Below, piece by piece: positions 18,019-25,674 of a DNA stretch of 64,000 nt. The stretch is from Dethiosulfatibacter aminovorans DSM 17477 (GTDB lineage: Bacteria > Bacillota > Clostridia > Tissierellales > Dethiosulfatibacteraceae). Below the pieces are notes generated by a model. The model searched no databases. It was not told the origin of the DNA and was given only the letters and a program-made list of their open reading frames with translations. The stretch covers positions 1 to 64,000 of the forward strand of contig NZ_FQZL01000012.1 of NCBI RefSeq assembly GCF_900142005.1. Direction: 5' to 3'. Positions within the stretch are counted from its first letter, which is position 1. The number at the start of each line of letters is the position of its first letter. Both the position numbers and the translations under genes were made by a program.

Positions 18019-19332
18019 ATGAATACAATTATTACAAAAAATATGGGGAATGTAATGAAACTCTTAAGAAACGATGTAAAGCCTGCAGTTGGATGCACTG
18101 AACCCGTTGCCATAGCACTGGCTGCAGCTGCGGCAAAATCTGTAATCAGTGGAGAGATTGATGAAATAAGAGTAAAAATAAGCCCCAACATCTACAAGAA
18201 CGGAATGAATGTCGGTATACCCGGAATCGAAAAGACTGGTCTTGATGTTGCTGCGGCCCTTGGTGCTGTTATAGGAACTCACGAAAAAGGTCTGGAGATT
18301 CTTGGTGAAGTCAGCGCTGAAGAAAGGAACAAGGCTGTTGAACTCCTCAACTGCAACAAGGCAAAGGTAAGCCTTCTCGATACCGATGAAAATGTGTATC
18401 TGGAAGCAACAATCAAAAGCGGCAAAGATGTATCCAAAGCAGTAATTGTAAAAAAGCATGACAATCTGATTTCAATCACCCTCAACGACAAAGACATGTT
18501 TTTAAAAAAAGAAGATACACAAGCCAATGCTGCAACAGATTTGATGCCTGATGAAGAATTCTATAACACACCTATAAGAGAACTCATAGAGGCAGTAGAA
18601 GAGTTGGAATTTGAAGACATATCGTTCATGCTTGACGGTTTGGAAATGAATATGCGCGCTGCAGAAACGGGGCTCTCCGGAAAACTTGGAATAGGTGTCG
18701 GAGCCGCTATAAAGAAAGCGATCGATGACGGCCTGCTGACGGAAGATTTCCCAAACACTGCAATGATGCTGACAGCAGCGGCTTCTGATGCGAGAATGTC
18801 CGGAATGGCTATTCCCGTAATGAGTTCTAATGGAAGTGGAAATCACGGCTTGACAGCAATACTCCCAATTGCCGCATACAGAGAATATCACAAAGCAAGT
18901 GATGAAAAGATTGCCAGGGCATTAGCCATAAGCCACGTGATTACAGGCTATATAAAAAATTATGTAGGCAGGCTTACTCCCCTTTGCGGTTGTTCCATAG
19001 CTGCTTCCACAGGTGCCACCTGCGGTATAGTATGGCTCATGGGCGGCACAACTGAGCAACTTGAAAACTCAATCAAAAATATGATAGCAAATCAGGCAGG
19101 TGTAATATGTGACGGTGCCAAGCCAGGCTGTGCACTAAAACTTGGAACAGCTGCAGCATCCGCAGTCCAATCTGCTATTTATGCGCTTTACAATCACTAT
19201 GCCAGCGACAACAATGGTATTGTAACCGGCTCTGCAGAAGAATCAATAAAGAATCTTGGAATTCTCAGCAAAAAGGGAATGTCCAACGTTGATGCTACAA
19301 TTATAGAAATTATGGAAAGCCACCGATGCTAA
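18019..19332 (+). CDS. cdsB: L-cysteine desulfidase (CdsB / UPF0597, serine-dehydratase-alpha-like)
   Basis: 437 aa, full length for the CyuA/CdsB family, which breaks L-cysteine to pyruvate, ammonia and sulfide using a 4Fe-4S cluster and no PLP. Seen: opening KPAVGCTEPVAIALAAAAA, SSNGSGNHGL, then cluster cysteines in TPLCGCSIAASTGATCG (about 320-337) and CDGAKPGCALKLG (about 363-375). AAGGAG lies ten bases before the ATG. The sigma-54 promoter, upstream sites and activator directly before it point to induction by cysteine or a related signal. It gives both energy (pyruvate) and sulfide, fitting an amino-acid-fermenting anaerobe. Confidence 0.92.
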   Translation: MNTIITKNMGNVMKLLRNDVKPAVGCTEPVAIALAAAAAKSVISGEIDEIRVKISPNIYKNGMNVGIPGIEKTGLDVAAALGAVIGTHEKGLEILGEVSAEERNKAVELLNCNKAKVSLLDTDENVYLEATIKSGKDVSKAVIVKKHDNLISITLNDKDMFLKKEDTQANAATDLMPDEEFYNTPIRELIEAVEELEFEDISFMLDGLEMNMRAAETGLSGKLGIGVGAAIKKAIDDGLLTEDFPNTAMMLTAAASDARMSGMAIPVMSSNGSGNHGLTAILPIAAYREYHKASDEKIARALAISHVITGYIKNYVGRLTPLCGCSIAASTGATCGIVWLMGGTTEQLENSIKNMIANQAGVICDGAKPGCALKLGTAAASAVQSAIYALYNHYASDNNGIVTGSAEESIKNLGILSKKGMSNVDATIIEIMESHRC

Positions 19333-19354
19333 AAAAGTGTATTCCCCTCCCTAT

Positions 19355-19392
19355 AAAACGACCACCGGTAAATTATCCGGTGGTCGTTTTTT
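19355..19392. terminator. Bidirectional terminator between cdsB and the crotonase gene
   Basis: Perfect 14-bp stem AAAACGACCACCGG / CCGGTGGTCGTTTT with an 8-nt loop; T-run on the plus side and a shorter one on the minus side. It overlaps the end of the convergent crotonase gene by two bases. Confidence 0.92.
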
Positions 19393-20167
19393 ATTTATTC
19401 TTCCATGTAGGCTTTCTCTTGTTCAAAAATGCATCCACGCCTTCCTGGGCATCCTCCGTAGTGCAGAGTGCTGCAAAATGGTTGTTAGTAAGTTCCATGG
19501 CACTTTTGTAGTCCAGGTCTTCCATTTTGTAGAAAGACTCTTTTCCCAGCTTCATTGCCAAAGGACTCTTGTCTGCCAATTTTTTCGCAAATGCGTAGGT
19601 TTCCTCTTCAAGATTCTCCGTCGGTACAACCTTGTTTACAAGTCCCAGTCTCTCAGCTTCAACTGCATTTATCATGTCTCCAGTCATTATAAGTTCAAGG
19701 GTTTTCTTCCTGCCTAGGCTTTTCAGAAGAGGCACTGCAGGTCCCATGCAGAAAAGGCCCACATTCACTGCCGTTGCACCAAATTTTGCATTTTCCGCAG
19801 CTATTGCGAGATCGCAGGCCGCAACCAGGCCGATGCCGTTTGCCACCGCTATGTTTTTTACAGATGCAATGACAGGCTTGCCCATCTCGGCGATTGTAAG
19901 ATTCATTTTCTCCATATATCCTATCCACTGTATATAATCATGGAATGGTTTCCCATCGACATAGTCAACCTCTATTCCCGTACAGAAGTTCTTGCCGTTT
20001 GCATCGATCACTATAACATTTACATCGTCATCCCTTTCCAGCTCCATCAATCCTTCATTAAGCTCTATTGCCAAGGGTATGTTGAAAGTATTGTTGTTCT
20101 CGGGTCTGTTCAAGGTTACATATCCAATCTTGTCCTTCTTGGACAAAAGTACACTAGTATATTCCAT
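19391..20167 (-). CDS. Enoyl-CoA hydratase/isomerase (crotonase) family protein
   Basis: 258 aa, usual length. Crotonase fold signatures: VTLNRPENNNTFN, oxyanion-hole segment ASVKNIAVANGIGLVAACDLAIAAENAKFG, and a C-terminal helix region with KLADKSPLAMKLGKES. By alignment in my head with rat enoyl-CoA hydratase, both catalytic glutamates (E144, E164) are replaced (Gly and Ala), so simple hydration is unlikely. The run VNVGLFCMGPAVPL resembles the ECHDC3-like group. The reaction is therefore unknown; CoA thioester binding is likely. GGAGG precedes the ATG. Monocistronic with its own promoter. Confidence 0.85.
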   Translation of the reverse strand: MEYTSVLLSKKDKIGYVTLNRPENNNTFNIPLAIELNEGLMELERDDDVNVIVIDANGKNFCTGIEVDYVDGKPFHDYIQWIGYMEKMNLTIAEMGKPVIASVKNIAVANGIGLVAACDLAIAAENAKFGATAVNVGLFCMGPAVPLLKSLGRKKTLELIMTGDMINAVEAERLGLVNKVVPTENLEEETYAFAKKLADKSPLAMKLGKESFYKMEDLDYKSAMELTNNHFAALCTTEDAQEGVDAFLNKRKPTWKNK

Positions 20168-20202
20168 AATTCCTCCATTATCTGTTATAAACTCATAGAT
20201 TA

Positions 20203-20231
20203 ATTATAGAACTGAAGTTCAATAATTTCAA
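20203..20231 (-). promoter_or_regulatory. Promoter of the crotonase gene with small palindrome in the spacer
   Basis: Minus strand -35 TTGAAA (20226-20231), 17 nt, -10 TATAAT (20203-20208). The spacer contains the palindrome GAACT-GA-AGTTC (20209-20220), a possible operator. Confidence 0.65.
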
Positions 20232-20289
20232 TATTATTATTGCCTGGCCGGCTGTATCTTCCCAGATAATTCAATTACTGTCAAAGATG

Positions 20290-21753
20290 CTATTTAAGAT
20301 TTAACAATTCCGCCAGCATCTTCCTTGTGTCTTTATTAAGCTCTTTTTCAAGGGCATCTTCTATTATCCTTCTGTTGAATCCATTCTGCACCAGGTGATT
20401 TTTTATTTTTTCAGCCTTGACCTTCCTCTTTATAAGATCATATGCTACAAGCCAGTTTTCAAGGGACATGGTTGGAATATTTTCACACTGGAGGACCTTC
20501 ATTCCGGTAATTCTGTCATCATCAAAGGGATATGTATAAGATCCTTCATCTGTCTTAATTGTAAAGTTTGACATTATATCTATATTTATGCCATCGACAT
20601 TGTAGGTTTTGAAAAGCTCCGTACTGTAAAGCTCCAGATTCTTTTCACTCTTTTCTACACCAAGTTCATCAAGAACTCTTATGGCTTTTTCCCGGTCTTC
20701 ATAGGAAATTATGATGTCAATATCATTGGCAAATTCAGAGAGCCCCCAGGTCTTCAACAAAAGTGATGCTCCTATTCCATATTTCACATTTGCCCTATCG
20801 AATTCCAGTGAAAGCTTATCCAGTACCCGATTCATGATATGGCTTTTCCTATATTTAACAAGCACCTTCAGTGCCCTATATGTATTCCATCTGCTGTCGC
20901 TTCCTGTTTTCTCCATATCAAAATGCACTTTTCCAGGATGCTTTGCCTGAACGGGCCAGGTTCCATTCTTTCGTTGCTTGCAAACAAGCACGTCAAGTGC
21001 GTCATTCATTCTATCGTCATATGGTACACCGGCATTTGCGAAATATACAAGTGCCCTTAGGATATCATATTTCCATCTTGACGGATATGACAGCATGAGA
21101 AAACTCTTGCTTATAATTTCACCTGTCTTGTCAGACTTGTAAAGCCTGTGCTCAAGGATGAATTCCCTCCCCTTCTTTTCTATTTCAAGAAGGTCATGAA
21201 GCCTGTAGCTATATCCCTGTTCTTCATAAGTCCTTATTCCTTCAAGTACAGACAAGGTGGAATGAAGAGAACTATGAACAGCTCCCGAATAATTCAACCT
21301 GCAATTAAAGCCTCCATCAGGCATATGCTGACTTATTATGAAATCTACAATACTCTCCAGTTTATTCTCTTGGGCCCCGAACCAACACATATAATCAAGA
21401 GCCATACCATTTATACATACATCACTTTTTGGAACAGACCTGTGAGGATTCACACCTCCATCCTCTTCAATATTCTCATCCAGTATTTTCTCAATTGTTC
21501 TTTCTATGGCTGATGTCTTTCCAATATTAAGGTTCTTCAGATCAAGCAGCGTATAATGGGAACTTGTCCATTTCGGCTGGTAAAACGACCGCCCCCAGTG
21601 ACCATTGATGTTTTGTCTTTCAAGGAAGTCTCTGCCATACCCTTCCTTCTCTATTCTTGTTTTAAATTGCATATCGTCTATACCAAGAATATCCCTTTTT
21701 ACCTGATACACTATAGACACATCGCCTGAAAGGAGCCATTTAATAATATTCAT
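20290..21753 (-). CDS. Fusion: cyclase-fold (alpha/alpha toroid) domain plus nucleotidyltransferase-like domain
   Basis: 487 aa, cytosolic. About 1-290 resembles prenyltransferase/squalene-cyclase repeats: NGHWGRSFYQPKWTSSHYTLLDL, DGGVNPHR, DGGFNCR, and NGTWPV after CKQRK, each with the aromatic/Gly pattern of these helical toroids. About 300-487 resembles a nucleotidyltransferase of the AbiEii/MNT kind: GIGASLLL, then NDIDIII (about 342-348) carrying the paired Asp, and a later INIDIM third acidic site. The two halves together are unusual. The gene stands alone with a weak ribosome site (GGTGATGG). Possible roles range from nucleotide addition to a small molecule to a toxin-like enzyme; I cannot choose. 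Confidence 0.7.
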   Translation of the reverse strand: MNIIKWLLSGDVSIVYQVKRDILGIDDMQFKTRIEKEGYGRDFLERQNINGHWGRSFYQPKWTSSHYTLLDLKNLNIGKTSAIERTIEKILDENIEEDGGVNPHRSVPKSDVCINGMALDYMCWFGAQENKLESIVDFIISQHMPDGGFNCRLNYSGAVHSSLHSTLSVLEGIRTYEEQGYSYRLHDLLEIEKKGREFILEHRLYKSDKTGEIISKSFLMLSYPSRWKYDILRALVYFANAGVPYDDRMNDALDVLVCKQRKNGTWPVQAKHPGKVHFDMEKTGSDSRWNTYRALKVLVKYRKSHIMNRVLDKLSLEFDRANVKYGIGASLLLKTWGLSEFANDIDIIISYEDREKAIRVLDELGVEKSEKNLELYSTELFKTYNVDGINIDIMSNFTIKTDEGSYTYPFDDDRITGMKVLQCENIPTMSLENWLVAYDLIKRKVKAEKIKNHLVQNGFNRRIIEDALEKELNKDTRKMLAELLNLK

Positions 21754-21807
21754 AGTCCATCACCATCATCATTTGTATTTATTAAGATTATATCACAATT
21801 GTTTATC

Positions 21808-22548
21808 TCAAGCTTTTTCCAAAATACCCAAAGGTACGTAAAATTTCACATACCTGTTGTTTTTACTGTCAATATATTGACCCTCTTCATGTCTTACCAT
21901 TACTGTGGCTCTTTTGTTGATTGCATTGACAAAGCCAGTCTTCTGCCTTCCACGGTGATGGAACACTACACAGTCCCCTACTGACACGCCATGCTTTGTT
22001 CCGGCAATCTGCCTGTATGTAGGAAGCTGATGATAGCTTGAAACATGGCTGAATAGATTCCTCGCTATAGTCTTGTATCTTTTACCTCTGCAACTTGACT
22101 TCCCATAGCTTATAAATTCTATAATATGACATATCTCATGTTCGAAAACAAGGAGCAATCCTTCAAGGCTATCCCCTGTTTTTATCCCGCATACATTCTT
22201 CTCACTTTCGAGTTCATCATAGTTGAAAAAGAAATTGACACCTATCTGAAGTATAAAATTCTTTTCACCTGACCTCTTGTTTATTGAACACTTCACCATA
22301 CCTGCACTTCTTGTCATCCTTTTGGATATTGAAAATTCTATCCTGCTGCTGCATTTTTTGTTGAACCAATGATTGAAAAATATTTCGTCATAGAGGTCAA
22401 ATATGAGTTTCAGGTCTAAAGGTGACAAGGAAGTGATTTTGCCGTTGTTTATCCTTGGGGATCTTTCAATTGTCCTTCTGTATATTTCAAGCCTTTTTCT
22501 ACAAACTGTATTTTCATCCACCTTTATTCCAAGAAGAATATCACTCAT
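21808..22548 (-). CDS. SprT-like zinc-metalloprotease-fold protein
   Basis: 246 aa from the ATG at 22548 (AGGAG seven bases upstream; an ATG two codons earlier is too close to the site). About 40-170 is SprT-like: LYDEIFFNHWF, SISKRMTRSAG, and the zinc motif HEICH in VFEHEICHIIEF (about 135-140), then SSYHQLPTYRQ. The C-terminal 60 residues (VSVGDCVVFHHRGRQKTGFVNAINKRATVMV) look like a small beta-barrel (KOW-like) domain. Eukaryotic relatives (Spartan) cut DNA-protein crosslinks; the bacterial role is unclear. It overlaps the HPr gene by 8 nt, so translation is coupled. Confidence 0.82.
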   Translation of the reverse strand: MSDILLGIKVDENTVCRKRLEIYRRTIERSPRINNGKITSLSPLDLKLIFDLYDEIFFNHWFNKKCSSRIEFSISKRMTRSAGMVKCSINKRSGEKNFILQIGVNFFFNYDELESEKNVCGIKTGDSLEGLLLVFEHEICHIIEFISYGKSSCRGKRYKTIARNLFSHVSSYHQLPTYRQIAGTKHGVSVGDCVVFHHRGRQKTGFVNAINKRATVMVRHEEGQYIDSKNNRYVKFYVPLGILEKA

Positions 22549-22801
22549 CGTCATTCTCCTTGAAAAACCCCCTTATCGAGCGCGTCGCTTCAGCTTCATC
22601 TTCTCCCACTACTTCAATTTCCATTACATCGCCTTTGGAAAGTCCTAAAGACATTATTTCAATGATGCTTTTCATGTTTTTTGTTTTTCCCTTGCATGTC
22701 ACAAATGATTTGGATGCAAAGCCATTGCATAGCTTTACCAAGTCAGATGCCGGTCTGGCATGAAGGCCGTCATCGAACTGAATTTTTATATTGAATTTCA
22801 T
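22541..22801 (-). CDS. HPr family phosphocarrier protein
   Basis: 86 aa, exact HPr size. Active-site motif GLHARPA with His14, and the regulatory serine region KSIIEIMSLGL with Ser45. HPr passes phosphate from enzyme I to PTS sugar transporters; Ser phosphorylation by HprK controls carbon catabolite repression in Bacillota. The Met-Lys-Ser context matches a phosphorylatable site. No enzyme I or sugar permease is in the window, so this may be a second, regulatory HPr. Co-transcribed with the SprT-like gene. Confidence 0.88.
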   Translation of the reverse strand: MKFNIKIQFDDGLHARPASDLVKLCNGFASKSFVTCKGKTKNMKSIIEIMSLGLSKGDVMEIEVVGEDEAEATRSIRGFFKENDDE

Positions 22802-22852
22802 TATTCTTCCTTTTACAATTGATATTTGTTGCGTCTAATGATTATAACACAA

Positions 22853-22898
22853 ATGCAAAAATCTTCCACTAAAGACTGGCATCTTTAACAGAAGATTT
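22853..22898 (-). terminator. Terminator after the small membrane/beta-barrel gene
   Basis: Minus strand arms AAATCTTC / GAAGATTT, with an inner stem AAAGA / TCTTT, followed by TTTGC. Moderate quality. Confidence 0.55.
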
Positions 22899-22918
22899 CA
22901 TTTTCTTATATTACCTTT

Positions 22919-23227
22919 TCAGTCGACCACCTTGATATACTGAACATAATCGGCATTGATAAGGTCTTCCCTCCCATTGATTTCCACACTGATCCAGTTG
23001 TCCACGACATTCAGTATTTTTGCCTTCTTGAAAGTGGAACCCATGGACCCTGTCGAAATTGTACATCTTTTGCCTATAAGCCTTTTCACAAGTTCATTCG
23101 TCATTACAACACCTCTTCTCTTTTTTAATAGTCTTGCAAGCAATATGTTTCTTATCTGACTCGGTCTAATTACAAACAACAAAATATATATAGGCATATA
23201 AATTGCTATCCAAGTACTTGCTTCCAA
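22919..23227 (-). CDS. Small protein with N-terminal membrane segment and LSm-like domain
   Basis: 102 aa from a TTG at 23227 with GGAG at good distance. Residues 5-20 (WIAIYMPIYILLFVI) form one membrane helix followed by a basic stretch (LLKKRRG). The C-terminal 60 residues (MTNELVKRLIGKRCTI ... VVDNWISVE ... ADYVQYIKVVD) look like a small five-strand beta barrel. An internal ATG at 23104 with its own GAGG site would give just this domain (61 aa), so two products are possible. No function is known to me. Upstream is the coiled-coil gene, 30 nt away. Confidence 0.65.
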   Translation of the reverse strand: MEASTWIAIYMPIYILLFVIRPSQIRNILLARLLKKRRGVVMTNELVKRLIGKRCTISTGSMGSTFKKAKILNVVDNWISVEINGREDLINADYVQYIKVVD

Positions 23228-23257
23228 AATATCATCTCCATTCCTCAGGACATCAAA

Positions 23258-24223
23258 TCAAGACTCCCTTTCAACTGCTATAATTTCATTCCTGTTTATC
23301 TCTTCCAGGTCCTTAATCTGACTATCAGTCCTTTTCAATTCCATTCTTAGCCTGTTTATGAGGTTGTTTATTTTACTGTCCAGGCTGTTTACTTGATCCC
23401 TTGCATTGTTGATTTTGGACTGTACCATCCAGTCGACTAGAAGCCCATCGAAAAACCAGTCTGCAAAACCTAGAAAATCATCAATACCGAGGTCTATTAT
23501 TATTTCCAAGTCTACATCCTTCAACTCCCTGCTGAATTTCCTCAGGGTATGCTGGAAATCGTGAATCTGGTCCTGAGCTTCTCTCATCTTGTTTCTTTTT
23601 GCTACGGAAGACAAGAGGCCTCCTCCCACCATATCAAGGGTTCCCCAGTTCGCCGCTGACTGAAGAGTTTTCTGGATCTTTCCAACCTGGGCTGATGCTC
23701 TTTCTCCTGCAAAAACCGCTTCCTTTATCTCCTTCAGCTTAAGCTTCAGACAATCTATCTCCTCGTTTCTTTTTTCAAGTTCCCGCCATATTCCAGGATA
23801 GATAGTTTTGATGATTTCTCTTTTTTCATTCAGCAATTCAGCATATCTTTTCTTCAATTTCAGTCTGGAGCTTTTATCTGACTTGAGGTTTTTAAGCTGT
23901 CTTTCCTCCGCTTGGATTTCATAGTTAAGGCGGTCTATCCTTGATTTGACTTCAAGCACTTCTTCCTCTTCCTTTTGGAGCTTGTCTGTCTTGCTGCTTG
24001 TCAGGGTGCAAAAAAGATTTTCAAAGGTGAAGTTGTTGAGCTTTTCAACGTCCTTCTCTTCCTTCTCCAGCTTTATGTAAAGCTCTTCCCGCTGATTCTT
24101 CAGATAACCCAGGGATTCGCTTACACTTGCTATCTTTTTCTGTATTATTCTGACATTCTGCAACGATTCCATGGTTTCATTGAGTTCTTCATTTATTTTT
24201 TCAATTCTGTTCTTATTATTCAT
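23258..24223 (-). CDS. Coiled-coil protein of unknown function
   Basis: 321 aa from the ATG at 24223 (GGGAG six bases upstream; the ORF is open 20 codons further but without a site). Almost wholly helical with long heptad stretches at about 5-60, 75-150 and 270-315, and a central segment with WGTLDMVGGGLLSSVAKRNKM and DDFLGFADWFFDGLLVDWMVQ that may contact membranes. No signal peptide. I do not recognise the family by name. Likely in one unit with the following small membrane gene; its own promoter is upstream. Confidence 0.7.
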   Translation of the reverse strand: MNNKNRIEKINEELNETMESLQNVRIIQKKIASVSESLGYLKNQREELYIKLEKEEKDVEKLNNFTFENLFCTLTSSKTDKLQKEEEEVLEVKSRIDRLNYEIQAEERQLKNLKSDKSSRLKLKKRYAELLNEKREIIKTIYPGIWRELEKRNEEIDCLKLKLKEIKEAVFAGERASAQVGKIQKTLQSAANWGTLDMVGGGLLSSVAKRNKMREAQDQIHDFQHTLRKFSRELKDVDLEIIIDLGIDDFLGFADWFFDGLLVDWMVQSKINNARDQVNSLDSKINNLINRLRMELKRTDSQIKDLEEINRNEIIAVERES

Positions 24224-24309
24224 GACAAGCTCCCTGATAATCGAACTGTAATATTTGGTCCTTATATATATTCCTTCGAACAATATAATATCTGTTTTTA
24301 TTATACCTT

Positions 24310-24338
24310 ATTTTACCAGAGGATCGTCATATTTTCAA
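24310..24338 (-). promoter_or_regulatory. Probable promoter of the coiled-coil gene
   Basis: Minus strand TTGAAA (24333-24338), 17 nt, TAAAAT (24310-24315). Confidence 0.5.
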
Positions 24339-24423
24339 CAATATTGAATTCTATTTTACTAATATCCTTTCGAAAAATATTCTCATTTCTACGGAAATAG
24401 TATGCGGTTATTTTATTGTGTTC

Positions 24424-24452
24424 TTGTATTTCCAATGATTTTTTTATATAAT
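24424..24452 (+). promoter_or_regulatory. Promoter of the MBL-fold hydrolase gene
   Basis: -35 TTGTAT (24424-24429), 17 nt, -10 TATAAT (24447-24452), with AAGGAAAG before the ATG at 24487. Confidence 0.65.
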
Positions 24453-24486
24453 GGTTCATAAAACTTATTAAGGAAAGTGATAAAAA

Positions 24487-25467
24487 ATGACAAAAGAAAT
24501 CTTTAAAAACATATATCTGATAGAAGTTCCACTTCCAAACAATCCGCTGAAGAACTTGAACAGCTATTATATAAAAGGTAAAAAAAGAAACCTTCTTGTT
24601 GACACTGGATTCAACAATGACATCTGTTACGAAGCTTTGACTGAAGGATTAACAGAAATCGGTGCCACTATGAAAAACACCGACATATTCCTTACCCATC
24701 TTCATTCAGACCATACAGGATTGTGCGGAAGAATAGCCTCCGAATCCAGCAAAATATTTATTGGTTCACTTGACAAGACATATCTTGAATACTTCTGCAA
24801 AGGCACCTACTGGGATGATACAAAAGACAAATTCGTAAATCAAGGTTTCTCCGAAAGTGAGTTTCTAGTTAACAAGGATACCAATCCCATTGTAAAATAT
24901 GCTCCTCCAAAAGACACTTTGTATACTGCAGTTGAAGACGGTCATGTATTTGACCTTGGTGGAGTCAGGCTGGAAACAATCTTCACTCCGGGACATACTC
25001 CAGGGCACATGTGCCTGTATATAAGGGACAAGAAAATATTGTTCAGCGGCGATCATATAATTTTCGATATCACTCCCAACATAAGCCCCCTTCCGGGCAT
25101 TACCAATTCGTTGGGTTGCTATCTTAAAAGCCTTGAAAAATTGAAGGATCTGGAAGTTGAACACACTCTTTCGTCTCACCGAAATGCCATGGGAGATGAT
25201 AAAAAGAGGATCAATGAACTCATTGAACACCATATGGAAAGACTTGATGAAGCTTATTCCATAGTAGAAAACAGCGGCGGACTTTCATCTTATGAAGTCG
25301 CTTCTAAAATGACGTGGTCAGTCAGACTTAATGACTGGAAAGACTTCCCTCCACACCAGAAATGGTTTGCCGTAGGAGAGGCTGCAGCACATCTTGACTA
25401 CCTTCAGCAAAATGGGAAAATACACAAATACAAAAGAGACAATGTATACATATATTCTGTATCATAA
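24487..25467 (+). CDS. MBL-fold metallo-hydrolase
   Basis: 326 aa, cytosolic. Metallo-beta-lactamase fold: LLVDTGFN, zinc motif HLHSDHTG (about 71-78), GHTPGHMC, SGDHI and a late SSHR in place of the usual last His motif. The C-terminal 70 residues are helical with a winged-helix look (SSYEVASKMTW ... AAHLDYLQQNGKIHKYK), as in a family of MBL proteins with a C-terminal DNA-binding-like domain. Substrate unknown; hydrolase of thioesters or lactones is typical. Single gene with its own promoter and terminator. Confidence 0.85.
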   Translation: MTKEIFKNIYLIEVPLPNNPLKNLNSYYIKGKKRNLLVDTGFNNDICYEALTEGLTEIGATMKNTDIFLTHLHSDHTGLCGRIASESSKIFIGSLDKTYLEYFCKGTYWDDTKDKFVNQGFSESEFLVNKDTNPIVKYAPPKDTLYTAVEDGHVFDLGGVRLETIFTPGHTPGHMCLYIRDKKILFSGDHIIFDITPNISPLPGITNSLGCYLKSLEKLKDLEVEHTLSSHRNAMGDDKKRINELIEHHMERLDEAYSIVENSGGLSSYEVASKMTWSVRLNDWKDFPPHQKWFAVGEAAAHLDYLQQNGKIHKYKRDNVYIYSVS

Positions 25468-25478
25468 AAACAGCCGTC

Positions 25479-25515
25479 AACCCAGGGGGATTTCTTCATC
25501 TTGCCCTGGGTTTTT
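25479..25515 (+). terminator. Terminator after the MBL hydrolase gene
   Basis: 9-bp stem AACCCAGGG / CCCTGGGTT with a 16-nt loop and a T-run. Confidence 0.85.
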
Positions 25516-25527
25516 ATAGTCTACGAA

Positions 25528-25574
25528 AGTTTAAATGTGTAATCCCTTGAAGCTTTGGTATTACACAGTTAAGG
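25528..25574 (+). repeat. CCCTTGAA hairpin repeat, copy 1
   Basis: AGTTTAAA, perfect stem TGTGTAAT (25536-25543) / ATTACACA (25560-25567), a conserved loop region CCCTTGAAGCTTTGG, then TTAAGGA. The same layout with changed stem bases is seen at 32516-32566. It stands between a terminator and the NfeD gene. Confidence 0.6.
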
Positions 25575-25674
25575 AGATTTTCTCAGACCTCTTATAACTT
25601 TTCAATGAATGTGTTATAATTAAATTAAGTAGAAATAACTTGTCTAATATCCAACGATACAAAGGATGGTCGAA

